64,000 nt of DNA from Moorella glycerini. Lineage in GTDB: Bacteria; Bacillota; DSM-521; Neomoorellales; Neomoorellaceae. Shown piece by piece: positions 31,888 through 39,712 of this stretch. The position numbers and the translations under genes were made by a program. The notes below the pieces were generated by a model that was not told the DNA's origin, made no database searches, and worked only from the letters and a program-made list of their open reading frames with translations. Each line of letters starts with the position of its first letter. Positions within the stretch are counted from its first letter, which is position 1. The DNA lies in the NCBI RefSeq assembly GCF_009735625.1, contig NZ_CP046244.1:1426001-1490000 (forward strand). The letters are read 5' to 3'.

Positions 31888-31915
31888 ACCCGGGTTAGCT
31901 TAACCCGGGTTTTTT
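31888..31915. terminator. Bidirectional terminator between phoU and the MFS gene
   Basis: ACCCGGGTTA-GCT-TAACCCGGGT, a perfect 10-bp stem, followed by T5. It lies between two convergent stops (31884 and 31914) and can serve both strands. Confidence 0.85.
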
Positions 31916-33134
31916 AATGACCGGGTAACAGTTCCGGGGGCAGCATTTTTTCCGTCTGGATAAAGGTGGCCGTTAAAAAGGTTATCAGTCCTACCAGGAC
32001 GGCGGCTCCCAGGAAAAGAGGCAGCCGGCTCAGGGTCATGGCCAGGCCAAAGGCCGGGGGTCCCAGAGCAACGCCAAAGAAACGCATGGAACCGTAAAGG
32101 CAGGTAATGCCACCCCTTTCCTTAGCGCTTACGCTGGTTATCAAGGTATTGACTGAGGGCAGGACGATACCTGTACCCATCCCCATGATCACCATGGCCA
32201 GGAAAAAGATATAGATATTATCAAAGAAGCCCATAACTACCAGGGCGGCGGTTTCCAGGACCAGGCCGGCAACAATGGTCATCTTCAGCAAGTTACCGGC
32301 CTTTTGTTGCAGGTAACTACCGGATAAATAGGAAGTAAGGGCCATGGTACCCACGGGAATGGCTATAAGCAGGCCGGTACTGAGGCCCCGGATGCCGTAA
32401 CTCGCTTCCAGGATATCGGAGACGTAACTCAAAACCCCGAACAAAATAAAAAGAACAACCATCCCGGCCAGGATGCAGGCCAGGAGGGATAAGCCCCTGG
32501 TCTGGAAAACCTGGCCCAGGTCGCGGAAATAGGTCCGGAAGGTTACCCTGTTTTTATCTTGCCCCGCAGGTTCTTTTATGAAGAACCACACGGCCAGGCC
32601 AATGGGGATAGCCAGGAAGCCATAGACAAAAAAAGGGGCGAACCAGGCGATGAGGCCTACAAGGGAGCCGGCAATGGGGCTGACCACCTTCCCCAGGCCG
32701 TTGGAAGCCTCAAGCAAACCCAGGGCTTTGGTGCGCTCCTTGCTCTGGAAAATATCGCTGGTCAGGGCCATGGCCAGCTGGTAAGTACCCCCGGCACCAA
32801 TACCCTGGAGAATGCGGCTACCCAGGATCAGGTAATAAGGGGAAGCTACCAGCCAGGCAGCCAGGCCCGCCAGCAGCCCCCCCAAACCGTAAATGAGCAG
32901 GGCCGGTGCCATAATGGGTTTGCGGCCGTAAGCATCGGACAAGAAACCGGCAAAGGGGATGACCAGGCCGGCTGGCAGGGAAAAAGCCGTAATAAAAAGG
33001 CTGACCTGGACCAGGCTGACATTCAATGTCGTACGCATGACGGGTAGCAGGGGAACCAGCATGGAGTTACCCAGGACCATAATAAAGGGTACGGCACAAA
33101 GAATGGCAAAGGGTAATTTCATTGCTGACTGCAA
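31914..33134 (-). CDS. MFS transporter, drug-efflux type
   Basis: A 406-residue protein with about 12 transmembrane helices. The loop 2-3 motif reads GFLSDAYGRKPIMAPALLIYG and the helix 5 'antiporter' region reads RILQGIGAGGTYQLAMALTSDIF, both typical of drug:H+ antiporters related to TetA/Bmr. The start is TTG at 33134, chosen because GGGAGG lies exactly 9 bases upstream; an ATG at 33122 is 4 codons later. It is divergent from yqhV and shares a terminator with phoU. Substrate unknown. Confidence 0.88.
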   Translation of the reverse strand: MQSAMKLPFAILCAVPFIMVLGNSMLVPLLPVMRTTLNVSLVQVSLFITAFSLPAGLVIPFAGFLSDAYGRKPIMAPALLIYGLGGLLAGLAAWLVASPYYLILGSRILQGIGAGGTYQLAMALTSDIFQSKERTKALGLLEASNGLGKVVSPIAGSLVGLIAWFAPFFVYGFLAIPIGLAVWFFIKEPAGQDKNRVTFRTYFRDLGQVFQTRGLSLLACILAGMVVLFILFGVLSYVSDILEASYGIRGLSTGLLIAIPVGTMALTSYLSGSYLQQKAGNLLKMTIVAGLVLETAALVVMGFFDNIYIFFLAMVIMGMGTGIVLPSVNTLITSVSAKERGGITCLYGSMRFFGVALGPPAFGLAMTLSRLPLFLGAAVLVGLITFLTATFIQTEKMLPPELLPGH

Positions 33135-33210
33135 CCTGTTAAACCTCCCAGAAAAGACGCTGCTTCTATTTTGTCTCGGCAGCGCATAAAAAATAAGGGG
33201 AGGAGATGCC

Positions 33211-33486
33211 ATGTTTTTCTTTTTGCCGGACAAACATGTACTGGCCATGGCGGCAGTGCGCGTCCTGTCCAGCATGATTGAATTGACGGCGGCCATCCTG
33301 ATGTTAAAATTAAACCGGGTTGAGGCCGCTTTAAAAATAAACGCGACCCTGGCTTTTGTTGGCCCGACAGTTATGCTGACGGTGATGGCCCTGGGACTCT
33401 GGGGCCTGGCCGGTAAAATCTCCCCCGTTAAAATGCTGACCATTATCCTGGGGGTGGGACTCATTTTTTATGGCGTCAGGCGGTAA
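33211..33486 (+). CDS. yqhV: YqhV-family (DUF2619) small membrane protein
   Basis: A 91-residue protein with three hydrophobic helices. VLSSMIELTAAILMLKLNRVEAALKINATLAFVGP (in two runs) and LGLWGLAGKISPVKM match YqhV, the small protein encoded next to spoIIIA in Bacillus. Function is unknown; a link to sporulation is only by association. ATG at 33211 with GGGGAGGAG about 6 bases upstream. Here it is far from spoIIIA and instead precedes comA. Confidence 0.8.
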   Translation: MFFFLPDKHVLAMAAVRVLSSMIELTAAILMLKLNRVEAALKINATLAFVGPTVMLTVMALGLWGLAGKISPVKMLTIILGVGLIFYGVRR

Positions 33487-33610
33487 TGATGGTGGGGCAA
33501 CCGTCGTCTGACCTGTGAAAAAGTACCGCTGGCAAAGTTGTTACCCCCTTCCTGCCCCGGGCATAAAGATAAAAAAGCAGGTTAAAAAAACCCAGGAAGG
33601 GGCGAAATTA

Positions 33611-34426
33611 ATGCAGGAAAAAGCAACTAAAACCTGGAAAGATGTCCTGGAATTTCCCATTGGTGGACGCCAGCAAAAACCCAGGCAAGCAGGGTTGACC
33701 ATGGTTATTGACAAGGGTCTGGGCCTGACGGAATTCAGGGATTTGCTGGAGGTGGCAGCACCCTATATTGATTTCATTAAACTTGGGTTTGGCACTTCCG
33801 TTTTTTACCCGGCGGCTATTTTACAGGAAAAAATTCGCCTGGCACGTTCTTACAATGTTGCTATTTTTCCCGGCGGCACCTTCTTTGAAGTCGCCGTTCT
33901 CCAGGGGCGGCTAAACCTTTACCTGCAAACGGCCAGGGAACTCGGGTATACTTTTATTGAAATCTCCGATGGAACTATTGACCTGAGCCGGACCGTGCGG
34001 CTGGCGGCGGTGCGCCAGGCCCGGGCGGCAGGCTTTGGCGTCATAACTGAAGTGGGCAAGAAGGACCCGCGGGATGCCTTAAGCGAAGCCCTTCTCTTAA
34101 GCCAGATTGCCGGCGACCAGGAGGCGGGGGCCGACTATGTCATCGTCGAGGGCCGGGAATCGGGCCAGGGAGTCGTCATTTACGACGGTCGCGGGGCCGT
34201 CAAGGAAGATATACTGGCTGGCCTGCTGGCAGGCATCAAGGACCTGGACCGGGTCATCTGGGAGGCTCCCCAGAAGCAGCAGCAGCAGGCTTTAATAATG
34301 CGCCTGGGGCCCAACGTTAACCTGGGCAATGTCCAGCCGGGGGATGTCCTGGCCCTGGAAGCCCTGCGGGTGGGGCTGCGGGGCGATACCCTGAGGACTA
34401 CCCTGAAGGTGGCCGAAGTGAGTTAA
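33611..34426 (+). CDS. comA: Phosphosulfolactate synthase ComA
   Basis: A 271-residue TIM-barrel enzyme that adds sulfite to phosphoenolpyruvate to give (R)-2-phospho-3-sulfolactate. Family blocks: GLTMVIDKGLG, YIDFIKLGFGTS, IFPGGTFFEVA, FIEISDGTIDL and VITEVGKKDPR. The ATG at 33611 has AGGAAGGGG about 9 bases upstream. First known for coenzyme M synthesis in methanogens; in Bacillus the homologue YitC makes the sulfolactate stored in spores. comB follows after a 288-base structured gap. Given the spore genes in this genome, spore sulfolactate is the simplest role. Confidence 0.9.
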   Translation: MQEKATKTWKDVLEFPIGGRQQKPRQAGLTMVIDKGLGLTEFRDLLEVAAPYIDFIKLGFGTSVFYPAAILQEKIRLARSYNVAIFPGGTFFEVAVLQGRLNLYLQTARELGYTFIEISDGTIDLSRTVRLAAVRQARAAGFGVITEVGKKDPRDALSEALLLSQIAGDQEAGADYVIVEGRESGQGVVIYDGRGAVKEDILAGLLAGIKDLDRVIWEAPQKQQQQALIMRLGPNVNLGNVQPGDVLALEALRVGLRGDTLRTTLKVAEVS

Positions 34427-34489
34427 GAACCCTTCATGGGGGCTGACGTCCCCGCCAGTTAACGGATTAAAATTTGCCTGGGCGTTAGG

Positions 34490-34545
34490 GTGGGGATATG
34501 TCCTGGAGCAGCGAATAGTGGAGCGCCGGAGGGACATATCCCCAC
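34490..34545. repeat. Long inverted repeat between comA and comB
   Basis: GTGGGGATATGTCC (34490-34503) and GGACATATCCCCAC (34532-34545) are perfect 14-bp arms around a 28-base loop. No T-run follows, so it is not an ordinary terminator. Confidence 0.8.
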
Positions 34546-34589
34546 CAGAAGGTACCATTTCTGGCAGAACCCTATTTTCGGAGGTGCGG

Positions 34590-34622
34590 GAAGCGGGAGC
34601 CGGTAGAGGGGGTTCCTGCTTC
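34590..34622 (+). other. Second hairpin upstream of comB
   Basis: GAAGCGGGAGCC (34590-34601) and GGTTCCTGCTTC (34611-34622) pair over 12 positions with two G-U pairs and a 9-base loop. With the 14-bp inverted repeat it makes the 34427-34714 gap look like a structured leader or processing region; no gene is visible in it. Confidence 0.6.
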
Positions 34623-34714
34623 TCGTTTAATTATTACCTTTTGCTTCCTGGCCGGCAGGAATCTGGCCCATCTTTCGCGAATAACTACCGGACCGGCAAG
34701 AGTTGGAGGTGCGA

Positions 34715-35440
34715 GTGAGTTTGGAAATTGATGTCTTTGCTACTCTAAATGGTATACCGGATGAGGCCATTAATAATAAAGCTGTTATAGTTATTGACGC
34801 GTTGCGGGCGACCACCACCATTACGGTGGCGCTGGCGGCCGGTTGCCTGGAAGTAATTCCCGTCCTGACCCCCGAGGAAGCCATTGAAATGCGCGAGCGC
34901 CTGGGGGACGAGCGGGTACTCCTGGGGGGTGAGCGCAATGCTTTAAAAATACCGGGCTTTGACCTGGGCAATTCACCCCTGGAGTATACCACCGAAATTG
35001 TTGCCGGCAAAAGGTTGATTATAACTACTACCAACGGCACCAGGGCCATTCGCCGGGCAGCAGGCGGCCGCCTGGTTTTTCTGGGCGCCATGATCAACGC
35101 TCCGGCGGTAGCCGGACTGGCTGCCACGGCAGGGTCTGATATAACCATTATTTGCGCCGGTACCAGGGATCGTTTCTCCCTGGAAGATTTTTTGACGGCC
35201 GGGTTACTGGTTGACCAGCTTGCGGGCCAGGGAGAATTTGTCTTGCGCGACGGCGCCCTGGCAGCCCGGGACTATTATTACTGCCACCGGGCTGACCCGG
35301 CGGCAGCCCTGCAGGCTAGCTTTCATGGCCGGCTCCTGGCCGACCTGGGACTGGAAGCTGATGTAGAATTCTGTTCCCGGGTGGGTGCGACAGATGTAGT
35401 TCCGGTGTATAGTGGTGGTATTATTAAAAAGGCCAGCTAA
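34715..35440 (+). CDS. comB: 2-phosphosulfolactate phosphatase ComB
   Basis: A 241-residue Mg2+-dependent phosphatase that converts phosphosulfolactate, the ComA product, to sulfolactate. Family signatures: VIVIDALRATTTITVALAAG near the N-terminus, LLGGERNALKIPGFDLGNSPLEY, and the TTTNGTRAI loop. The GTG at 34715 has GGAGG 5 bases upstream; TTG at 34703 overlaps that site and is less likely. It forms a pathway pair with comA but is separated by two large hairpins, so its expression may be set independently. Confidence 0.9.
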   Translation: MSLEIDVFATLNGIPDEAINNKAVIVIDALRATTTITVALAAGCLEVIPVLTPEEAIEMRERLGDERVLLGGERNALKIPGFDLGNSPLEYTTEIVAGKRLIITTTNGTRAIRRAAGGRLVFLGAMINAPAVAGLAATAGSDITIICAGTRDRFSLEDFLTAGLLVDQLAGQGEFVLRDGALAARDYYYCHRADPAAALQASFHGRLLADLGLEADVEFCSRVGATDVVPVYSGGIIKKAS

Positions 35441-35517
35441 CGTCATTTGTGGCGTTCTTGTCCCGGCAGCCATGGCATATATATGGTACAGGATGGCTGG
35501 TACAAGGGGCGTATTCA

Positions 35518-35973
35518 ATGAGCGCAACAACGGCAATCCTGTTACTACTCATGTTGCTGGGCATCCTGGGCCGCTCTAACGTTATCGCAGCCGCTGCTGC
35601 TATTCTTTTACTGCTCCAGTTTACTAACCTGCAAAGAATCTATCCTTTCCTTGAACGCCGGGCCCTGGAGGCCGGCCTTATTTTTCTGGTGGTTTCCGTA
35701 CTGGTGCCCTTCGCTTCCGGCCGGGTATCAGCCCGGGATATGCTGGCCTCCTTTGTTTCCGTACCCGGGATTATAGCCGTCGCCAGCGGGATTATTGCCA
35801 CCCATATGAACTGCCAGGGCCTGGAATTGCTCCAGCGTTTTCCCCAGATGATGATTGGTATGGTTATAGGTTCCATTATCGGCGTAGCCTTTTTCGGTGG
35901 TATTCCCGTGGGGCCCCTCATGGCCGGCGGTATTGCCGCCCTGCTGGTAAACCTGCTGGCCTGGTTGCGCTAA
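35518..35973 (+). CDS. DUF441-family membrane protein
   Basis: A 151-residue protein with four to five hydrophobic helices, matching the DUF441 (YeaL/YtwI) family: LLMLLGILGRSNVIAAAAAILLLLQF, SVLVPFASGRVSARDM, then GSIIGVAFFGGIPVGPLMAGGIAALL. Function unknown. ATG at 35518 with AGGGG about 9 bases upstream. It follows comB by 77 bases, so co-transcription, perhaps as an exporter accessory, is possible but unproven. Confidence 0.8.
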   Translation: MSATTAILLLLMLLGILGRSNVIAAAAAILLLLQFTNLQRIYPFLERRALEAGLIFLVVSVLVPFASGRVSARDMLASFVSVPGIIAVASGIIATHMNCQGLELLQRFPQMMIGMVIGSIIGVAFFGGIPVGPLMAGGIAALLVNLLAWLR

Positions 35974-36163
35974 AATTTTTTATAACCAGCAGGATTTTTA
36001 AATTCTAGCGAGAATAAAATATAACAGTATCAAGAGTTTATACCCCTAGAGGGTACCTTTACACTATTTACCAGCTTATAAGAGGATAAAAGGGGGGATG
36101 GTACGGGGGGATTTTTCCTATCGTCTTTCCGACCAATAAATTTCTTGTGGAAGGGACGAAAGT

Positions 36164-37417
36164 ATGGCCAAGCTGTTAGAGTATCAAGGCAAGGAATGGC
36201 TGCGCAAGGCCGGCATTCCGGTTCCTGTGGGCCGGGCGGCATCCTCGCCGGAAGAAGCGGAACAGATTGCCGCGGAGATCGGCAAGCCCGTAGCAGTAAA
36301 GGCCCAGGTGCAGGCCGGCGGCAGGGGCAAGTCAGGGGCGGTAAAACTGGTTGACACCCCGGCAGAAGCCCGGGCGGCAGCAGCATCTATTCTTGGTACG
36401 GTGATTAAAGGCTATCCAGTACGCAAAGTCCTGGTGGAAGAGAAGCTGGCTATCGCCCGGGAATTTTACGTGACGATTATTGTTAATTCCGCCCGCAATG
36501 CCCGCTGCCCCATGATGATGTTCAGCACCGAGGGCGGCATGGATATTGAAAGTGTTCCGGAAGAGAAGATTTTTAAGCTGCTCATTTCGCCCTTAAACGG
36601 CCTCGAAACTTATGACGCCGTTGACATGCTGGTGAAGGCCGGCATCCCCAATGACCAGCTGATGAATTTTGCCAACGTGCTGGTCAAGTTGTGGCACGCT
36701 TATAAAAAATACGATTGCTTTACCCTGGAAATTAACCCGCTGGTCTTAACCGCTAACGGGGAACTGGTGGCGGCCGACTGCAAGATGGAGGTTGACAACA
36801 GCAGCGTTTACCGTCACCCGGAAATGGGTATTGAAATTGCCAGGGATTTCCCCCACGAGCCCACCGAACTGGATCGTATTGGCTGGGGCATTGAGAAGAC
36901 CGACACTCGCGGTTCCGGTTTTGTCATGAGCATGGGCTTTGACGAGAAGAGCCCGGGTTATATCGGCTACCACCCCATCGGTGGCGGGTCGGCCATGATG
37001 GGCATGGATGCCCTGAACAAAGTCAACCTGAAGCCGGCGAACTACGCTGATACCAGCGGCAACCCGGTTGCTTCCAAGGTGTACCGGGTAGCCAAGGTAG
37101 TGCTCTCCCAGCCCAACATTGACGGCTACCTGCTGGGTGGCTTTATGATGGCCAACCAGGAACAATGGCACCACGCCCACGCCGTCGTGAAGGCCCTGCG
37201 GGAAGTCCTGCCCAAGAAACCTGGCCTGCCCTGCGTCTTGTTGCTCTGCGGTAACAAGGAAGAAGAATCCCTCGCCATTTTACGCGAAGGGTTAAGCAAT
37301 GTCGAGGGAGCTACCAGGGTGGAGATCTACGGCCGGGAACATGTTACCGATACCGATTTTATCGGGCAACGATTACTGGCCCTAGTCAAAGAATATCAAG
37401 CCGAGAAGCGAAAGTAG
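36164..37417 (+). CDS. ATP-grasp CoA ligase beta subunit (malate-CoA / succinyl-CoA ligase type)
   Basis: A 417-residue subunit homologous to SucC/MtkA. The N-terminal ATP-grasp region is clear: LLEYQGKEWLRKAGIPVP, KAQVQAGGRGKSGAVKLV and VLVEEKLAIAREFYV. The Mg-site block reads FTLEINPLVLTANGELVAADCKMEVD. The C-terminal CoA-ligase domain follows. It is longer than typical SucC (~388) and has an unusual insert rich in Gly/Met (IGGGSAMMGMDALN). With the alpha subunit at 37763, a CitE-type lyase and malic enzyme, a malate-CoA ligase role is inferred; succinate as substrate is not excluded. Confidence 0.82.
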   Translation: MAKLLEYQGKEWLRKAGIPVPVGRAASSPEEAEQIAAEIGKPVAVKAQVQAGGRGKSGAVKLVDTPAEARAAAASILGTVIKGYPVRKVLVEEKLAIAREFYVTIIVNSARNARCPMMMFSTEGGMDIESVPEEKIFKLLISPLNGLETYDAVDMLVKAGIPNDQLMNFANVLVKLWHAYKKYDCFTLEINPLVLTANGELVAADCKMEVDNSSVYRHPEMGIEIARDFPHEPTELDRIGWGIEKTDTRGSGFVMSMGFDEKSPGYIGYHPIGGGSAMMGMDALNKVNLKPANYADTSGNPVASKVYRVAKVVLSQPNIDGYLLGGFMMANQEQWHHAHAVVKALREVLPKKPGLPCVLLLCGNKEEESLAILREGLSNVEGATRVEIYGREHVTDTDFIGQRLLALVKEYQAEKRK

Positions 37418-37418
37418 G

Positions 37419-37736
37419 GTGGAACCAGTGCTCGAATTCTGGGAAAGAACAATTAAAGTCACCATCGACACCAGCAAGTGCAGCGAGTGTGAAACAAAGG
37501 CCTGCATCGACGCATGCAAGAAGTTTGCCCGGGGGATGCTGCAGCTCAAGGACGGCGTACCCTCGGTGGCCCATTTGAGTGAAGATGAAGTCCAGCGCCG
37601 GGGAACAGAATGCCTTGCCTGCGAGTATGAATGCTGGTTCCGCGGCAAGAGCGCCATTAAAATTGACGTTCCCATTGAAGGACTGGATGAGTACCTGCGC
37701 AAGCGGGACCTGCTGGAAGATAATACCATGCAGTAA
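37419..37736 (+). CDS. Small cysteine-rich (ferredoxin-like) protein between the CoA-ligase subunits
   Basis: A 105-residue protein with seven cysteines in two groups: CSECETKACIDAC (~21-33) and CLACEYEC (~64-71). This spacing suggests one or two Fe-S clusters, or zinc. No other domain is recognised. It begins with GTG at 37419, two bases after the stop of the ligase beta subunit, and ends 26 bases before the alpha subunit, so it is made with the complex. It could be a regulatory or electron-carrying subunit. I do not recognise a named family. Confidence 0.7.
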   Translation: MEPVLEFWERTIKVTIDTSKCSECETKACIDACKKFARGMLQLKDGVPSVAHLSEDEVQRRGTECLACEYECWFRGKSAIKIDVPIEGLDEYLRKRDLLEDNTMQ

Positions 37737-37762
37737 TAGGAAAAGGATAAAGAGGGATAAGC

Positions 37763-38659
37763 ATGGGGATTTTAATTGATAAAAACACCAAGGTCATTGT
37801 CCAGGGGATTACCGGCAGGGAAGGTTCCCTCCGGGCCAAGTATATGAAGGATTACGGCACCAGGGTTGTGGCCGGGACAAGCCCCGGTAAAGGGGGTGAA
37901 GAGGTAGCGGGTATTCCTGTCTATCATACCGTCAAGCAGGCCGTGGCCGAACACGGGGAAATTGACTTCAGCGTTATCTTCGTCCCCGGCCGGGCTTTGA
38001 AAACGGCGGTTAAAGAGGCCGCCGACGCCGGGGTTAAAAATATCGTCCCCTGTGTAGAATCAGTACCCATCCACGACATTATGGAAATGGTGGAGTACTG
38101 CAAGCTGAAGGGGACCAGGCTCATCGGCCCGGGCTCCATCGGCATCATTACGCCCGGGGAGGCGGTGGTCGGCTGGCTGGGCGGCAATGTCGAATGGGCC
38201 AACTCCTTCTTCAGGCCGGGACCCATAGGTGTTTTCTCCCGCAGCGGCGGCCAGTCAGGAACTATTCCCTGGATCCTCAAGGAAAACGGTTACGGCGTCA
38301 GTACCGTCGTCCACACGGGTACGGAACCTGTCCTGGGGACTTCCTTCGCCGACCTGCTACCCCTTTTCGAAGAAGATCCCCAGACGGAAGCCGTAGCCGT
38401 ATTCTCCGAGATTGGCGGCACCCAGGAAGAAGAATGCGCGGAAGTAATTGCTGCGGGTAAATTCACCAAACCCTTTGTAATCTATGTGGCAGGGGCCTGG
38501 GCACCGGAAGGCCAGCGCTTCTCCCACGCTTCCAGCATCGTGGAAAGGGGCCGCGGTTCGGCCAAGAGCAAGATGGAAGCCATCCAGAAAGCCGGTGGCT
38601 ATGTGGCTATGAGCCCGAATGATATCCCGCGTATCCTCAAGAACGTACTCAAACATTAG
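37763..38659 (+). CDS. CoA ligase alpha subunit (malate-CoA / succinyl-CoA ligase type)
   Basis: A 298-residue subunit homologous to SucD/MtkB. The CoA-binding Rossmann half starts VIVQGITGREGSLRAKYMKDYGTRVVAG. The ligase half contains GPGSIGIITPGE, GVFSRSGGQSGTIPW and the active-site loop FSHASSIVERGRGSAKSK with the phosphohistidine (His in SHAS). The length is normal. ATG at 37763 with AGAGGGAT upstream. It works with the beta subunit encoded at 36164; the cysteine-rich protein between them is not part of the standard complex. Confidence 0.87.
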   Translation: MGILIDKNTKVIVQGITGREGSLRAKYMKDYGTRVVAGTSPGKGGEEVAGIPVYHTVKQAVAEHGEIDFSVIFVPGRALKTAVKEAADAGVKNIVPCVESVPIHDIMEMVEYCKLKGTRLIGPGSIGIITPGEAVVGWLGGNVEWANSFFRPGPIGVFSRSGGQSGTIPWILKENGYGVSTVVHTGTEPVLGTSFADLLPLFEEDPQTEAVAVFSEIGGTQEEECAEVIAAGKFTKPFVIYVAGAWAPEGQRFSHASSIVERGRGSAKSKMEAIQKAGGYVAMSPNDIPRILKNVLKH

Positions 38660-38680
38660 GAACAGGAGGAGCGATAAGCC

Positions 38681-39577
38681 ATGCCCGTAATGCGTTCTGT
38701 CCTTTATGTCCCTGGCAATAATCCCAAGATGATTGCCAAGGCGCCTACCTTCCCCGCCGACATAATCACCCTGGACCTGGAAGATTCGGTGCCACCGGCG
38801 GAGAAGGAAAATGCGCGGAACCTTATCCGCGAGAACCTTAAGGCTGTTGGTGCTAATGGCTCTGAGGTATACGTACGCATCAATAACTGGGAAACCGAGA
38901 TGACCAATGACGACCTGGAGGCCATTGTCTATGAGGGCCTGCAGGGGGTTACCCTGGCCAAGTGCGGGCATCCGGACCACGTCAAGCGCCTGGACTGGAA
39001 ATTGGAAGAATTGGAACGGCGCCGCGGCCTGCCCATAGGGAGCATCAAGGTGTCTCTCCTGCTGGAAACCGCTAAAGGTATTATCCATGCCTATGAGTCC
39101 TGCATCGCCAGCCCGCGGGTGGTTAGTGCCATCTTCGGTGCGGTGGACTATTGCAAGGACATGCGGGTCAAATTGACCTCCGAGGGCAAGGAGCAGGAAT
39201 ACGCCCGTGCCCATATGGCAGTTGCCGCCCGGGCGGCCGGGGTAGTTGCCATTGACTGCCCGTTTGTCGCTTACCAGGATATGGAAGCTTTCGAGAAGAG
39301 TGTGCTCCAGGGCCGGCAGATGGGTTATGAAGGCAGGATGCTGATCCATCCCAGCCAGGTTGAACCCGCCAACCGCCTCTATTCACCGGATCCCGCTGAT
39401 GTAGAATGGGCCCGCGGTGTTGTTAAAGCCTTTGAAGAAGAAGCCATTGCTAAAGGCAAAGCAGCTATTTCCTACCAGGGCAAGATGGTGGACACTCCTG
39501 TATATCTCAACGCCAAGGATATCTTGAGCGCCTACGAAGAGATCCAGGCTAAAGATGCCGCCAGGAAGAACGCGTAA
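38681..39577 (+). CDS. CitE-type CoA-ester lyase (malyl-CoA or citramalyl-CoA lyase)
   Basis: A 298-residue TIM-barrel lyase of the HpcH/HpaI-CitE family. Key parts: RSVLYVPGNNPKMIAKA, the metal-site LDLEDSVPPAEKENAR, YVRINNWET, LLLETAKGI and the FGAVDYCKDM segment where CitE has GAEDL. These proteins cleave malyl-CoA to acetyl-CoA and glyoxylate, or related CoA esters. AGGAGGAG lies about 10 bases before the ATG. The gene follows the ligase alpha subunit by 21 bases, giving a ligase-lyase pair that could interconvert malate with acetyl-CoA plus glyoxylate. Confidence 0.85.
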   Translation: MPVMRSVLYVPGNNPKMIAKAPTFPADIITLDLEDSVPPAEKENARNLIRENLKAVGANGSEVYVRINNWETEMTNDDLEAIVYEGLQGVTLAKCGHPDHVKRLDWKLEELERRRGLPIGSIKVSLLLETAKGIIHAYESCIASPRVVSAIFGAVDYCKDMRVKLTSEGKEQEYARAHMAVAARAAGVVAIDCPFVAYQDMEAFEKSVLQGRQMGYEGRMLIHPSQVEPANRLYSPDPADVEWARGVVKAFEEEAIAKGKAAISYQGKMVDTPVYLNAKDILSAYEEIQAKDAARKNA

Positions 39578-39591
39578 AGAGCTAGGTGTAT

Positions 39592-39622
39592 GGCTGGCAG
39601 CTTTTTAAAAAAGCTGCCAGCC
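39592..39622. repeat. Hairpin between the lyase and malic enzyme genes
   Basis: GGCTGGCAGCTTTTT and AAAAAGCTGCCAGCC are perfectly complementary, giving a stem of about 15 bp with almost no loop. It is not followed by a T-run on either strand, though its own A/T core could stall polymerase; it may be an attenuator or RNA-processing site that partly separates malic enzyme expression. Confidence 0.6.
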
Positions 39623-39712
39623 GGTTCAACCATTAGACCATCACGCCAGTGGCGCTTCCCCTTACCCCCTGGTCCCTTGTTTCTACCTTTTACGCAAAGG
39701 AGGTATACCATA

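Noticed and set aside
31914-33464. Long N-terminal extension of the minus-strand MFS gene (to 33464)
   Set aside because: The extra ~110 residues lie over the opposite-strand yqhV gene and do not look like a transporter N-terminus. The TTG at 33134 has an ideal GGGAGG at 9 bases.
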